Of a stretch of DNA of 64,000 nucleotides, positions 1 through 9,768 are shown one piece after another. The stretch is from NCBI GenBank assembly GCA_965153355.1, contig OZ231126.1, positions 46,252,001 through 46,316,000 on the forward strand. The letters are read 5' to 3'. The translations under genes and the position numbers were made by a program. Below the pieces are notes generated by a model. The model saw only the letters and a list, made by a program, of their open reading frames with translations, was not told the origin of the DNA and searched no databases. Within the stretch, counting starts at the first letter, position 1. Each line of letters opens with the position of its first letter. The stretch is from Flaccisagitta enflata. Its lineage: Eukaryota > Chaetognatha > Sagittoidea > Aphragmophora.

Positions 1-1575
1 CCCCAAAGACAAACCAAAAAACCCATTCTGGGGACCCCAAGAACTATCATCTAGAATGTCTTGGCTACACAAAACAATATCAGACTAAATCATTTGAAGG
101 CAAAATTTGGGAAAAAGTCACTTTTTATGCAAAATCAAGCATTTTTGGCCATATTTGGCACTTTCATGGTTCATACAGCTTCCAAAACTTTAGAAAATAT
201 CTAAAAAGTGTAAGATTAGCTAATGTGTAACTAGTTTTACCTTTTCAAGCTAGTTTGGATGGATATTTTAAAGATTAGAGCAAAAAAAATCACTTAAAAC
301 CAGAAAATTGAGTTTTTTTCAGCATTCTTTTGCCTAAAATCATTCAAGCTACATCAATAAGCCTGTAAACTATAAAAAGTCATCCAAGGATTGCACATGG
401 TCAGCGGTACCTGATGCCCCACTTGGAGTGAGAGTGGAGTGAGAGCAGGGCAGCGGCCCTAAAGGGCCGATGTCCTGTAGGACACAGGGGTAAATTTTTA
501 AACGTCTTGAGAGGGCATATTTGATGCCTTTGGAGCAATCTTCCATGATATTCAATGGAGGTTTTGCATTTTGTTTCAATTTGCCATGTTATTCAATGGG
601 AATTTCACATTTCATTCATTTTTCTTCAATTATCCATGTTATTCAATGGGAAGTTTGCATTTTGTCAATTTTCCATGTTATTCAATGGGAATTTGAGGCT
701 TGAAAACCTTCGGGGGGGGGGACGTATGGACAGACGTACGTAATGGTTCACCCCTGTGTCCTACAGGACATCGGTCCTTTAGGGCCGCTGCCCAAAAAGT
801 GTGTGGGAACAGTTGAAATTTATATGGTTTTGCCATTTTAAGTAAGTTTGAAGAAACACTTAACTCTCAAAAGCTAAAAAAATGACTTAAAAACTATAAA
901 TTTAAATTTTTTTTTAGTATTTTCAGGCTGAAATGTTATCAATCCTTCAAAACTATTTCATGCAAGTAAAATATATATATTACATACAGTAAAGTATATA
1001 AACATACATTTCACTATTACATATATTCTTATGTATATGTCAATATTCTGTATTTTTGAATATATCTAAAATCAGATTAAATCTTCGAAAAAATATTATT
1101 TCATTTGTTTTTTTTTTCATTTTTAAATTTTTCAGTGATATCTCTATTAAACACTTTACCCTCCTGAAGAGTCGAAAAAAATTCTTGTTTTTACTTTTGG
1201 GGCCATGCAGAGAGGGGTGTATGGATGACCGACATGGTAGCAAAAGAATGCTAAAAAATGTGGGTTTTAAATGATTTTTTTTGCTGTAATCTTTGAGATA
1301 TCCATCCAAACTAGCTTGAAAAGGTAAAACCAGTCACACACACATCAGCTATTCTTACACTTTTTAGATATTTTCTTTAGTTTTGGAAGCTGTATGAACC
1401 CTGAAAGTACTAAATAAGGCAAAAAATGCTTAATTTTTGCATAAAAAGTGACGTTTTTCCCAAATTTTGCCTTTAAATGATTTAGTCTGATGTTGTTTTG
1501 TGTAGCCAAGACATCCTAGATGATAGTTCTTGGGGTCCCCAAAATGGGTTTTTTGGTTTTTCTTTGGGGGGCTAT
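1..1575. repeat. Long foldback (inverted-repeat) element, cut by window start
   Basis: Bases 1-330 return as their reverse complement at about 1290-1575, so the region can fold into a large hairpin. The block at 50-190 (CTAGAATGTCTTGGCTACAC and onward) pairs with 1390-1520. The loop holds an F element (378-798) and A/T-rich DNA. No credible coding frame is present. The left end lies outside the window, so no target duplication can be tested. It is probably a non-autonomous DNA transposon. Confidence 0.75.
378..798 (+). mobile_element. F element copy 1
   Basis: It starts with the family's TGGTCAGCGGTACC block. An inverted pair of blocks follows: GGGCAGCGGCCCTAAAGGGC plus CCTGTAGGACACAGG near 450-490, and their reverse complement at 750-795. 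It ends GGGCCGCTGCCCAAAAAG. The space between holds an imperfect repeat around CCATGTTATTCAATGGGAA, four times at about 540-690. It sits in the loop of the foldback at 1-1575. Confidence 0.7.
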
Positions 1576-1587
1576 CCAGAATCCAAA

Positions 1588-1818
1588 ATCAAAAAAAGAA
1601 TTCAATTTGAATTTTTTATAAATAAATCTTTAAAATTTCATAACACAAGAAACATTTGTCGTAGAGCATACTGCTTGGCGCCAAATGAAAGAGAATTATA
1701 AAATTTATTTAGCCTATTAATTTCATCGGATGAGATTCACAACTTTCCCATAAGAAAATGAAAACCCTGTTTTTCTCAAATATGTCAAAAGTCAAAGACT
1801 GACTTCGACTTCTTTCCT
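1588..1818 (-). mobile_element. M-family repeat, partial copy
   Basis: The block from the A/T-rich AATTCAATTTGAATTTTTTA stretch to ACTTCGACTTCTTTCCTG matches 6555-6806 closely, and 13259-13500 in reverse. It includes the shared CTGCTTGGCGCCAAATGAAA. Only one end of the roughly 0.8-kb family is present. No coding capacity is seen. Confidence 0.65.
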
Positions 1819-1910
1819 GACAATAACTTAAAATGACTAAGAATGACTTAGAATGACTTTGAATGACTAAAAATGACCTAAGATGACTAAGAATAACTAA
1901 AAGTAATAAA
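1818..1910. repeat. 10-bp tandem repeat (AATGACTTAG type)
   Basis: About nine degenerate copies of AATGACTTAG/AATGACTAAG. The same motif forms the larger array inside the G element at 61500-61690. Confidence 0.7.
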
Positions 1911-1911
1911 C

Positions 1912-2400
1912 AGGTCGCCCAAGGGCAATACGTGGTCAGCGATACCCGTTGCCCTGCTTTGCATGGTTGAAAATCGGAATGAGAGGCAGGGCAGCGGCCC
2001 CGAAGGGGACGAACTCCTGTAGAACACAGGGGACTTTTGTTCGTTCGTTTGTCCATCCGTCTGTCCGTCCGTTCCCCCAGGCCCTCTCAGGCCTGATATC
2101 TGGCCTTTCAGACCTAAAATCTGCCCTCTCAGGCCTGAAATCTAGCCTCTCAGGCCTTGAATCTGCGAGGGCAGATCTAAGGCCTGAGAGGACAGATTTC
2201 AGGCCTGAGAGGGCAGATTCAAGGCCTGAGAGGGCAGATTTCAGGTCTGAGAGGGCAGATTTTAGGCCTGAGAGGTCAGATTTCAGGCCTGAGAGGGCCT
2301 GGGGGGGACGAACGGACGAACAAACGAACGAACAAACAAACAAATGAAAGTCCCCTGTGTTCTACAGGACTTTGTCCCCTTCGGGGCCGCTGCCCAAAAA
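1912..2400 (+). mobile_element. F element copy 2 with inverted 24-bp arrays
   Basis: Starts GTCGCCCAAGGGCAATACG and ends GGGGCCGCTGCCCAAAAA. Two 45-bp blocks, at about 1987-2033 and 2348-2395, are inverted copies; each carries GGGCAGCGGCCCC, GAAGGGGACGAA and CCTGTAGAACACAGG or their complements. Between them lies a tandem array based on CAGGCCTGAAATCTGCCCTC. It runs forward at about 2070-2160 and inverted at about 2165-2300, so the whole interior can also fold. A G-element tail follows directly. Confidence 0.8.
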
Positions 2401-2477
2401 AGTAGAGTTTGACGGACGGACTGACGGACGGATGGACAGACAAAGCAGGTTGTAGAGTCGCGTGCACGCGACTAAAA
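2401..2477 (+). mobile_element. G element tail fragment
   Basis: The (GACGGAC)n core is followed by GACAAAGCAGGTTGTAGAG and the hairpin GTCGCGTGCACGCGAC with TAAAAA. There is no head: the fragment abuts F element copy 2. Confidence 0.7.
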
Positions 2478-2832
2478 AACGCAAGATTCCGATGTTTTTA
2501 ATAAATCTTTACCAATAGACCAGCGGACAGCCTAAATTATAGAGATGCGAGGATGCATCTAAAAAGCATCAATATTGATGGATTGACTTAAATAAAAGAG
2601 TACGTTTGCCCTTGTGTGATTGATATGAGCCTTGTAAAAATGTCGCAGCCAGACATACCTGAAAACGAAAATCATTGGGGTGACGATCAATCGTAATTGC
2701 CAAAATGTGAGCAACCAAAAGTAAAAAGGTCCGTGACCTTGAATTGGGAGAATTCCCACTCGGGCGCAGACAAGAAGAAGCAATGCAGTCATCTGAGTAG
2801 AAAAATGGATTGTTCAGTTGATATCAACATCC

Positions 2833-4880
2833 TGAGGCTTTTTGACACATTCCCGAGAAACATGGTTTTCATTTTCTTAAAAGAAAGTTTCGGAACTCGA
2901 TCAAACAAATGAGCCCTCATACGATTGCGTAAATGAATTTGAAAAATTCTCCTTTTTTGGCTCCTAAGCTATAAGCTTGACGGTATGTTTTCCCCCTCGT
3001 GTGCTCAAAACCCATGTACCCGATCGTTTTTGATTATTCTTATATTATTACTACCTAGAACTAAAGAGATTTAGGATTTTTGATCCATTTTAGGGACCGC
3101 AAGTTCCATTTATTTATCACCACTCCAAGGTGGTTGTGGTGAAAATGTTGAAATTTGGTCACTTTGGGCTAAAAATCGGGCCACTTTGGTTTGGAAATTT
3201 GACCCGAAATCTGTGAGATTATGAAACTAGAGCTCAAGAGCTAACCAGTGGTGCAATCCGCATGTTGCTATCATTTTTTGTTAAGATTTGAGAGCTTTTC
3301 AAATATGGAAGGGTATGAGGGTTATTTTACCAATTGATTTTAGTGGTCAATTTTGACATTTTTTACAATTTTTGATATATTTCCGCTTTGGATGGACAAA
3401 TCTGGATGAAATTGGTGTCCAAATTGAAGAGTTTTTGATACTCTAGATGAATCTGGTAAAATTTTGGATCGATATGACCCTCTACAAGCAGGTTCCAAAA
3501 AAGTGATTTTTTTCGCCATTTTGGCTACTTTGGTCAAAAAATTTGGACACTTCTGAGATAGAAAATGACAAAAAATCAGTGGGTAAATTAAACTACTGCT
3601 CAAGATCTAACCAATGGTGCAATCGGCATGTCAATAGGTTAAAGCATATAGATTTGGCAAAGCTTCAAAGATCAGTGGGTATAATAAAATGACATTTTTT
3701 GGTCATTATGAGCCTAAAAGCTCTGCCAAATCTATATGCTTCAACATAACAACATGCCGATTGCACCATTTGTTAGATCTTGAACAGTAGTTTAATTTGC
3801 CCACTGATTTTTTGTCATTTTCTATCTCGGAAGTGCCCAAATTTTTTGACCAAAGTGGCCAAAATGGCGAAAAAAATCAATTTTCAGCACCTGCTTTTAG
3901 AGTCTCCCAAAAATTTTTAGGGTCATATTGATCAAAAATTTTTCTAGATTCAGTTAGAGCATCAAAAACTCTTCAATTTGGTCACCAATTTCATCCAGAT
4001 TTGTCTATCCAAAGTGAAGATATAACAAAAAATGTAAAAAACGTCAAAATTGACCACAAAATTCAATTGGTAAAATAACCCTCATACCCTTCCATCTTTG
4101 AAAAGCTCTCAAATCTTAACAAAAAATGATGGCAACATGAAGATTGCACCACTGGTTAGCTCTTGAGCTCTAGTTTCATAATCTCACAGATTTCGGGTCA
4201 AATTTCCAAACCAAAGTGGCCCAATTTTGAGCCCAAAGTGACCAAATTTCAACATTTTCACCACAACCACCTTGGAGTGGTGATAAATAAATGGAACTCG
4301 CGGTCCCTAAAATGGATCAAAAATCCCAAATCTCTTTAGTTCTAGGTAGTAATATTATAAAAGTAATCAAAAACGATCGGGTACATGGGTTTTGAGCACA
4401 TGAGGGGCAAAACATACCGTCAACTATAAGCAGAATGCTCTAAGACAAATATTTTTCGAGTTACGATTTTTTATAGCTTTTTTATGAAAAATTCAAATTG
4501 AATTTTTGTCAATTTTTTATGATTTTAAATAGGATCAATGAAGGAGTGTACTAATGTTTGTTTGAGCATGTTTACGAGTATAGCTGCTCATCTGTTTGAG
4601 TGTTTTTTAGTATTCAAGCTCATTTAGCTCAATCTTTTTCTCCTCTGATTTTAAATGCAATAGATAAATAAACAAATGTTTTGATACACGTTTGAGCATA
4701 CAATACAAATACAATAAAGCATGATAGTGAGCGTGGCTGGTCATCTGTGTGAGTGATCTTGCGTATTCTATCTCATCTTGGTCATTTGACTCTAGTTTTC
4801 TCTGATTTTCAGTGCAATCAATACATACAATTGCTCTTGATTTCATCTAACTAAATAAATTTGCATTGTTTTATTATAAA
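2833..4880 (+). mobile_element. M-family repeat, split by a foldback insertion
   Basis: The pieces at 2833-2976 and 4424-about 4880 together resemble the copy at 13259-14075 in the same order, including ACAAATATTTTTCG and the blocks of GCTCATCTG and TAGCTCATTTAGCTC. The interruption is the 1447-bp foldback at 2977-4423. No open reading frame is supported. Confidence 0.65.
2977..4423. mobile_element. Foldback DNA element with 8-bp target duplication
   Basis: A near-perfect long palindrome: both ends read TTGACGGTATGTTTT inward and the two arms of about 690 bp meet near 3700. It is flanked on both sides by CTATAAGC (2969-2976 and 4424-4431), a clean 8-bp target duplication. Eight bp is typical of hAT and P-type transposases, but the end sequence is not a standard hAT end. 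No transposase is encoded, so it is non-autonomous. It is inserted in an M-family copy. Confidence 0.88.
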
Positions 4881-5298
4881 AGGTTGGTGGATTTAGCCGT
4901 TAGCCGTCATTACTGCTACTTGCACTTATTAATTTACATGCAAATGTGATCACATCAAGCCTGATCGATGATCCTCATCCTCACATGATCACAAGCCACT
5001 CCCCGATCCCCTCCACCTCCCTTCACACGGCCCTCTTCTAGGAGAAAACCTAATTTTCGGTCTCACCTCTATTGATCTTAACTTTTTTAAAAAGATCATT
5101 AGGAGAAACCGTAAAGAAAAGATTTGAACTTCGTCATTTTTTATCGTCTCCTTCATGAATACATGTATCAGTCCTCTTTTTAATAACGATTCGTCCACTC
5201 TCAGAAAATTCCCAAAATCTACCTCCTCAACGAAAGTTCCCATCTTTTGTTTATCTCGAGTGGAGGGTCAGGGAGGGAAAGGGGAGAGCTAAAAGAAA
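4881..5298. other. No gene recognised; unique-looking DNA
   Basis: Mixed-composition DNA with no splice-supported exon, RNA gene or clear repeat. The short open frames in both directions show no family motif. Confidence 0.4.
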
Positions 5299-5443
5299 GA
5301 ACAAGTGACGCGGGGTCACAATATCGTTGCAGGCGGGTGGGTAGAGGCATACAATCCCCATCCATAACCCTCCGACCGACAGACAAACCGACGAACGAAC
5401 GGACGGATGGACAAAGCCTCAAAGTAGAGTTGCGTGTCTGCAA
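5299..5443 (+). mobile_element. G element, type-b head
   Basis: AACAAGTGACGCGGGGTCAC head (itself a small hairpin), then CGTTGCAGGCGGGTGGG, a (GACS)n core and tail GTTGCGTGTCTGCAAC. The head variant CGTTGCAG matches the complement of the tail's right arm, including the unusual A. Confidence 0.78.
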
Positions 5444-5999
5444 CGAAATAGAGAAAGTGAAAGAGAAAGCGTATTCCTTGACCTTGTCAAAGAGTTACAA
5501 ACTTAGCAGCGGACGAGCCAATTCATTCGAGCTAAGGTGCGTGTACAAGAAAACGAAATTCTTTCCTGGGAAATATGATAAAATCTCTACCAACAACTGG
5601 TGTTTACGAGCTTTCCGTCCTTATCAAACAATCAAGGCAAATCAATACTGGCTCACGCAGCGCACTTTGACAAAAAAAAACAAAATTTCACCCCATCTCG
5701 GGTTGAAAATTGTTTAACAGGGGTAACCATGGGCAAAAAAAAAAATCGTACATCGCTTATTTCTACCATACCTTGGTGCTACTTTTGAGAAAGTACATAA
5801 GATATATGACCATTCTGAAGAGCTTCAAAAAATCTTTTATTTGAGTCGTTGAACGAAATTCTAACTTGAAAATTATAGAAGTTATGTTAATTTGAAAAAA
5901 AGTATCAAATAGAAATCGGCCAGATATGACGATTTTTTTCAAATTGAATTCATGGACTAAATGACTTTGTTTTACCAGTAATGGCGGCTGTCGCCGTGA

Positions 6000-6806
6000 G
6001 GAAAAAAGTCGTAAGCTTTGGTCACTTTTCACCAAGCTTTTGTCTTTAGTCACTGCAAATTTTTTGTTCTTTTAGATCAAATCAAGAGCAATTGTATGTA
6101 TTGATTGCACTGAAAATCAGAGAAAAATAGGACTGAGCCAAATGAGCTAGATGAGCTAAAATGCTCAAAATCACTCAACCAGACAATCAGCTATGCTCAC
6201 TGACATGCTTTTTTGTATTTACATGCTCCCATCAAAACATTTATTTATCCCATTAAAAATAAAAAAAACTGAGCTAAATAAGCTAAGTGAGCTAAAATGC
6301 TTAAAAACACCCTCACAGATGAGCAGTTATGCTCACTGATATGCTTTTTTGTATCTGCTTTCTTAAACATATATCAAAACACTATTTATTTATCACATTT
6401 AAAATAAAAAAAACTGAGCTAAATGAGCTAAATGAGCTAGAATCCTCCAAAACACCCTCACAGATGAGCAGCTATACTCATAAACATGTTTTCTTGTATT
6501 TGCATGCTCAAACAAACATAAATACACTCTTTTTTTGATCCTACTCAATATCATAAAAAATCGAAAAAAATTCAATTCACAATTTTTATAAATAAATCTT
6601 TAAAAAATCATAGCGCGAAAAATATTTGTCGTAGAGCATTCTGCTTGGCGCCAAATGAAAGAGAATTATTAAATTTACTTACCCTATCAATTTCATTGGA
6701 GGGCCCATTCGCTCGGTGGAGATTCCCAACTTTCCCATAAGAAAATGAAAACCCTGTTTCTCTCGAATATGTCAAAAAGTCGAAGACTGACTTCGACTTT
6801 TTTCCC
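6000..6806 (-). mobile_element. M-family repeat, near full length
   Basis: Reverse copy of 13259-14075. Ends are GGAAAAAAGTCGTAAGC and, read inward from the other side, GGGAAAAAAGTCGAAGTC, so about 15 bp is inverted-terminal. It contains blocks of AGCTAAATGAGCTA and the palindrome GTCGAAGACTGACTTCGAC near one end. The flank GTAATGGCGGCTGTCGCCG is shared with the other full copy, so the real boundary may lie further out. Confidence 0.7.
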
Positions 6807-7189
6807 GATTACCATTTCTAAACGAATCGACTTTAAAAGGTCTGCTTGGCGCCATTTTGTAGATAATAAGTTATATTTTCATTTTCTCTTAAATTTTTTT
6901 TAGTTTCCTTTTGTCAGATATGATTTTCATGCTTTGAAAGACAGAACTAAAAGTACAGAATCCCTTGCATTGAGAAGTCATGGTGATGCTCACTTCAAAC
7001 TGTTGCCATTTCCAAACGAATTGAGCTACAACTTTCTGCTTGGTCAAGATTTGAAGAACTTTTGAATATCTTTCAAATGGTCACCAATTTTTTGTATTTT
7101 CATTGAAAGCAAGCCGGTTAAAAGCATCAAAAACCGCCATGTACGGTTTTTTTTTCTTTGTACATGGTTAGATATAGCGTGGGAAAAAA

Positions 7190-7382
7190 ATCAAGGCCAG
7201 ATACACGGCTACTGCAGTTGCATGCCAGTGAGCAGGGGCAGTGATAGAAAAGGTCACTAAGGCATTTGGGCAGGAGTGGTAAGTTCAAAAAACTCAAGAA
7301 CGCGAAAAAAGCAAAAAGGGGACCAACCAACCAACCAACAGACGAAGCGGGGTGTAGATTCGCGTAGCACGCGACTTATAAA
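7190..7382 (+). mobile_element. G element, type-a head
   Basis: CAAGGCCAGATACACGGC head, TGAGCAGGGGC block, (GACCAACC)n core and GTAGATTCGCGTAGCACGCG tail. It lies about 370 bp upstream of the nucleotidyltransferase gene. Confidence 0.78.
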
Positions 7383-7749
7383 ACACAGTAAAAGGTTCCA
7401 AAAATGAAAAAAAAATAGCTGAATGCAGAAAAGAAGAAGGAAAAATTTAAAGAGATTGGATTTTGAACTCTTAGCACTCATTATATTATCTCATTACCAC
7501 AACACCTTTTCACACAGCCTAAATATATATCTTAGCCTATAAATAAAATTAAAACATTTTTCTGCTTAACAGAGAAAAAAGTCTAAGAGGAGGGAGGGGG
7601 GAAGGTAAGATTCAAAAGCCGCCCAACTGTATACATCCCTGTCATTCAAGTTACTTCGATTAAAAGATGGACTTTAACCCCGACAATTTTTTCTTCTTTC
7701 ATTCGAACAAAACACTCCCTCGGTGGAAATTCCAAAGAAGCCAAGAAAA

Positions 7750-8896
7750 ATGGAGATTACTTCGTTCCAAGACACCGCCATCCGCTCATCTCAGTTAGAA
7801 GAGTACGACGAAAAGGAATTGACTACCTCGCAATATGCAGACAACGTCGCCGACTCCATCGCCAACTGCTTCATCAAAGTACTCGACGATCGGATTGATT
7901 ACCGAGGCCGCGCCATAAGACACGGCTCATTCACGCGCCAAACAAACCTGGCCAAACCGGGGATCAGCGACGTCGATGTTCTTTGTTTTATCGGCGAAGG
8001 ATATGGATACGATATCCACACTCTCAGCGACTTTGAACAAGTCAGAGAAGACGCGCTGGTTGATATAAAAAATCACTTGCTGCAAAACCTCGATTCTCAC
8101 TTTTATGAAGTCAATCTTCATCAATTCTGGCCGAGATTGTGCGTCAGTTTCCTCGTCAAAACTGGCTATCGCGCCCGCACTCCTTGGAAAGTCGATGTCA
8201 TCATCGCTTTCGAAGGAGTGAATCACAATGGCATCCTGAGGGAAATGCGCTCCTTGAGCCGCACCGAAGCCAACCACAATGCCAACGCGTTGAGCATCCA
8301 ACGGAACGACCTTATCAGTCGATATCTCGACGATTGCCCGCGACTCAGGTAAAGAGACAATATAATTTTCCGATTAACGCCCTGGTAATGTGATTCATCC
8401 GTTAATTTTGTCTCATAATTCTCGACCAGAACTAACTCATAACTCGCCAAATCCGAACAGGAAACTCATCCGTTTGGTGAAGCACTTCAATACAGAAATT
8501 TCCATGTCGCGGATCAACTGCCGGAAGGAAATTGCCGGGTTCGTTTTCGAGGTGATGATTGTGATTCTCTACGCCAACGGGGACATTCCCGAAAACTTTG
8601 CAATGAACCGCGCCCTGTGTACATGTCTCGAAACGATCGCCTTTTGCGAAAACGACATCTATCTGCAGTCCGATGTCGCTAAGGTCCATCCGGAGTACCC
8701 CTGTGGCGACGACTTGGATCGCCTAGAGCAGAATTGCGAACCTTCAAATGGGCTCGTCGTTCTGGATCCAGTGGCGCCGTCCCTTAACATCGCTAGAAAT
8801 AAGAAGACCGGGAAGGCATGGGCCATCTTGCGGCAAGATGCCGAAAGCGTCTATTATCATCTAAAACGCAATGGAGTTGCACCTTATCGCAATTAA
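7750..8896 (+). CDS. CD-NTase/OAS-like nucleotidyltransferase, 2 exons
   Basis: Exons 7750-8348 and 8461-8896 join at CTCAG|GTAAAG and AACAG|GAAACT to give 344 aa. The first ATG in good context (AAAAATGG) is taken as the start; the frame is open slightly upstream but lacks an ATG. Residues 58-60 (HGS) begin the nucleotidyltransferase GS motif. D74 and D76 (SDVDVL) and D149 (KVDVII) complete the metal-binding triad, so the enzyme looks catalytically intact. Residues 302 onward (DPVAPSLNIA) match the DP..P.NNVA element of OAS/cGAS/CD-NTase folds, preceded by the helical LIRLVKHFN region. Family knowledge: these enzymes make oligonucleotide second messengers such as 2'-5' oligoadenylate or cyclic dinucleotides in antiviral signalling, often when an RNA or DNA ligand binds. 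The vertebrate OAS P-loop form (GGSxGKGT) is absent; the motif is nearer bacterial SMODS. Exact product and ligand are unknown. Confidence 0.88.
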
Positions 8897-9700
8897 AGTC
8901 TGGCTTTTCTGGGGCTCTTTCAACGTCAGCCGTCACTTGAGTCTTGATACCAAGGCATATTCTATCATAATGAGATAGGTAGTTGTATTTGTTCACCGCA
9001 ATCGTTGGTGACATTTCCGACTAAGTTTCATCTTTTATCCGTAATTTTCCTATAAATTCGCGGCTTTCTAGTTTTGCTCATGATGATGAATACTGAAGAC
9101 ATGATTTCAGTCGCTCTTGTACTTGTGATTTTCACGTCGCCTCTGACAGATGCTCACTATATTAGAAGTTTGTTTTCCCGCAATTCATGAATAAGCAGTT
9201 GGCTTGTCTGAATTTTTCGATTCATATTTTTATTGGCACAGAATGATCCAAGCTTGTTTAACCTACTTATTTACTTGATTCAGTAAGAAGACAGATCGCA
9301 CGATTTTGAAAGAGTCGCAACGGACTAACCTTCCTGAAGAGATGACGCATCTAAAATGAAATAGTCATTATCTTAATGATGGAATAAAGACTTCACAAAT
9401 AGGTTCACATACATGTATTTCATAGTAGAAAGCCTGAATTTTCTAGCATTTTGGCAGACTCATAATTCATAGACAAAGAAGACAGAGAGAGACGTAGCAT
9501 TGCTAGCGCAGCGTGTGTTTATGATTGAAATAAAGCTCCCCTTATGGTTGCAGCAGACAACGATCTGACACGACATTGACAGGAGTCTTACACAAAAAGA
9601 TCCAAAGGCATGGCCCAATGTGGTAGATTGCATGGCCTCTCTGGAAATCAGATGCCGCATTCATGCTCATCTCGCCCGGGTAGAATCCCCCGGTTAACAA
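8897..9700. other. Intergenic DNA between convergent genes
   Basis: 3' flank of the nucleotidyltransferase and presumed 3' region of the 7TM receptor on the other strand. No exon with the expected TM7 motif was found. A (GA)n run lies at 9711-9734. Confidence 0.4.
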
Positions 9701-9768
9701 CAACAACACAGAGAGAGAGAGAGAGAGAGAGAGACAAATTTATAGGGGTCATTATTAAAAGCGTCCAC

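Noticed and set aside
2070-2300. Regular ~24-bp repeats that could suggest a CRISPR array
   Set aside because: Units are contiguous without unique spacers, flip orientation in the middle and occur within an F element of a eukaryotic genome.
7723-7749. Upstream in-frame start for the nucleotidyltransferase
   Set aside because: The codon at 7723 is GTG, which is not used for eukaryotic initiation as a rule; the ATG at 7750 has a good context.
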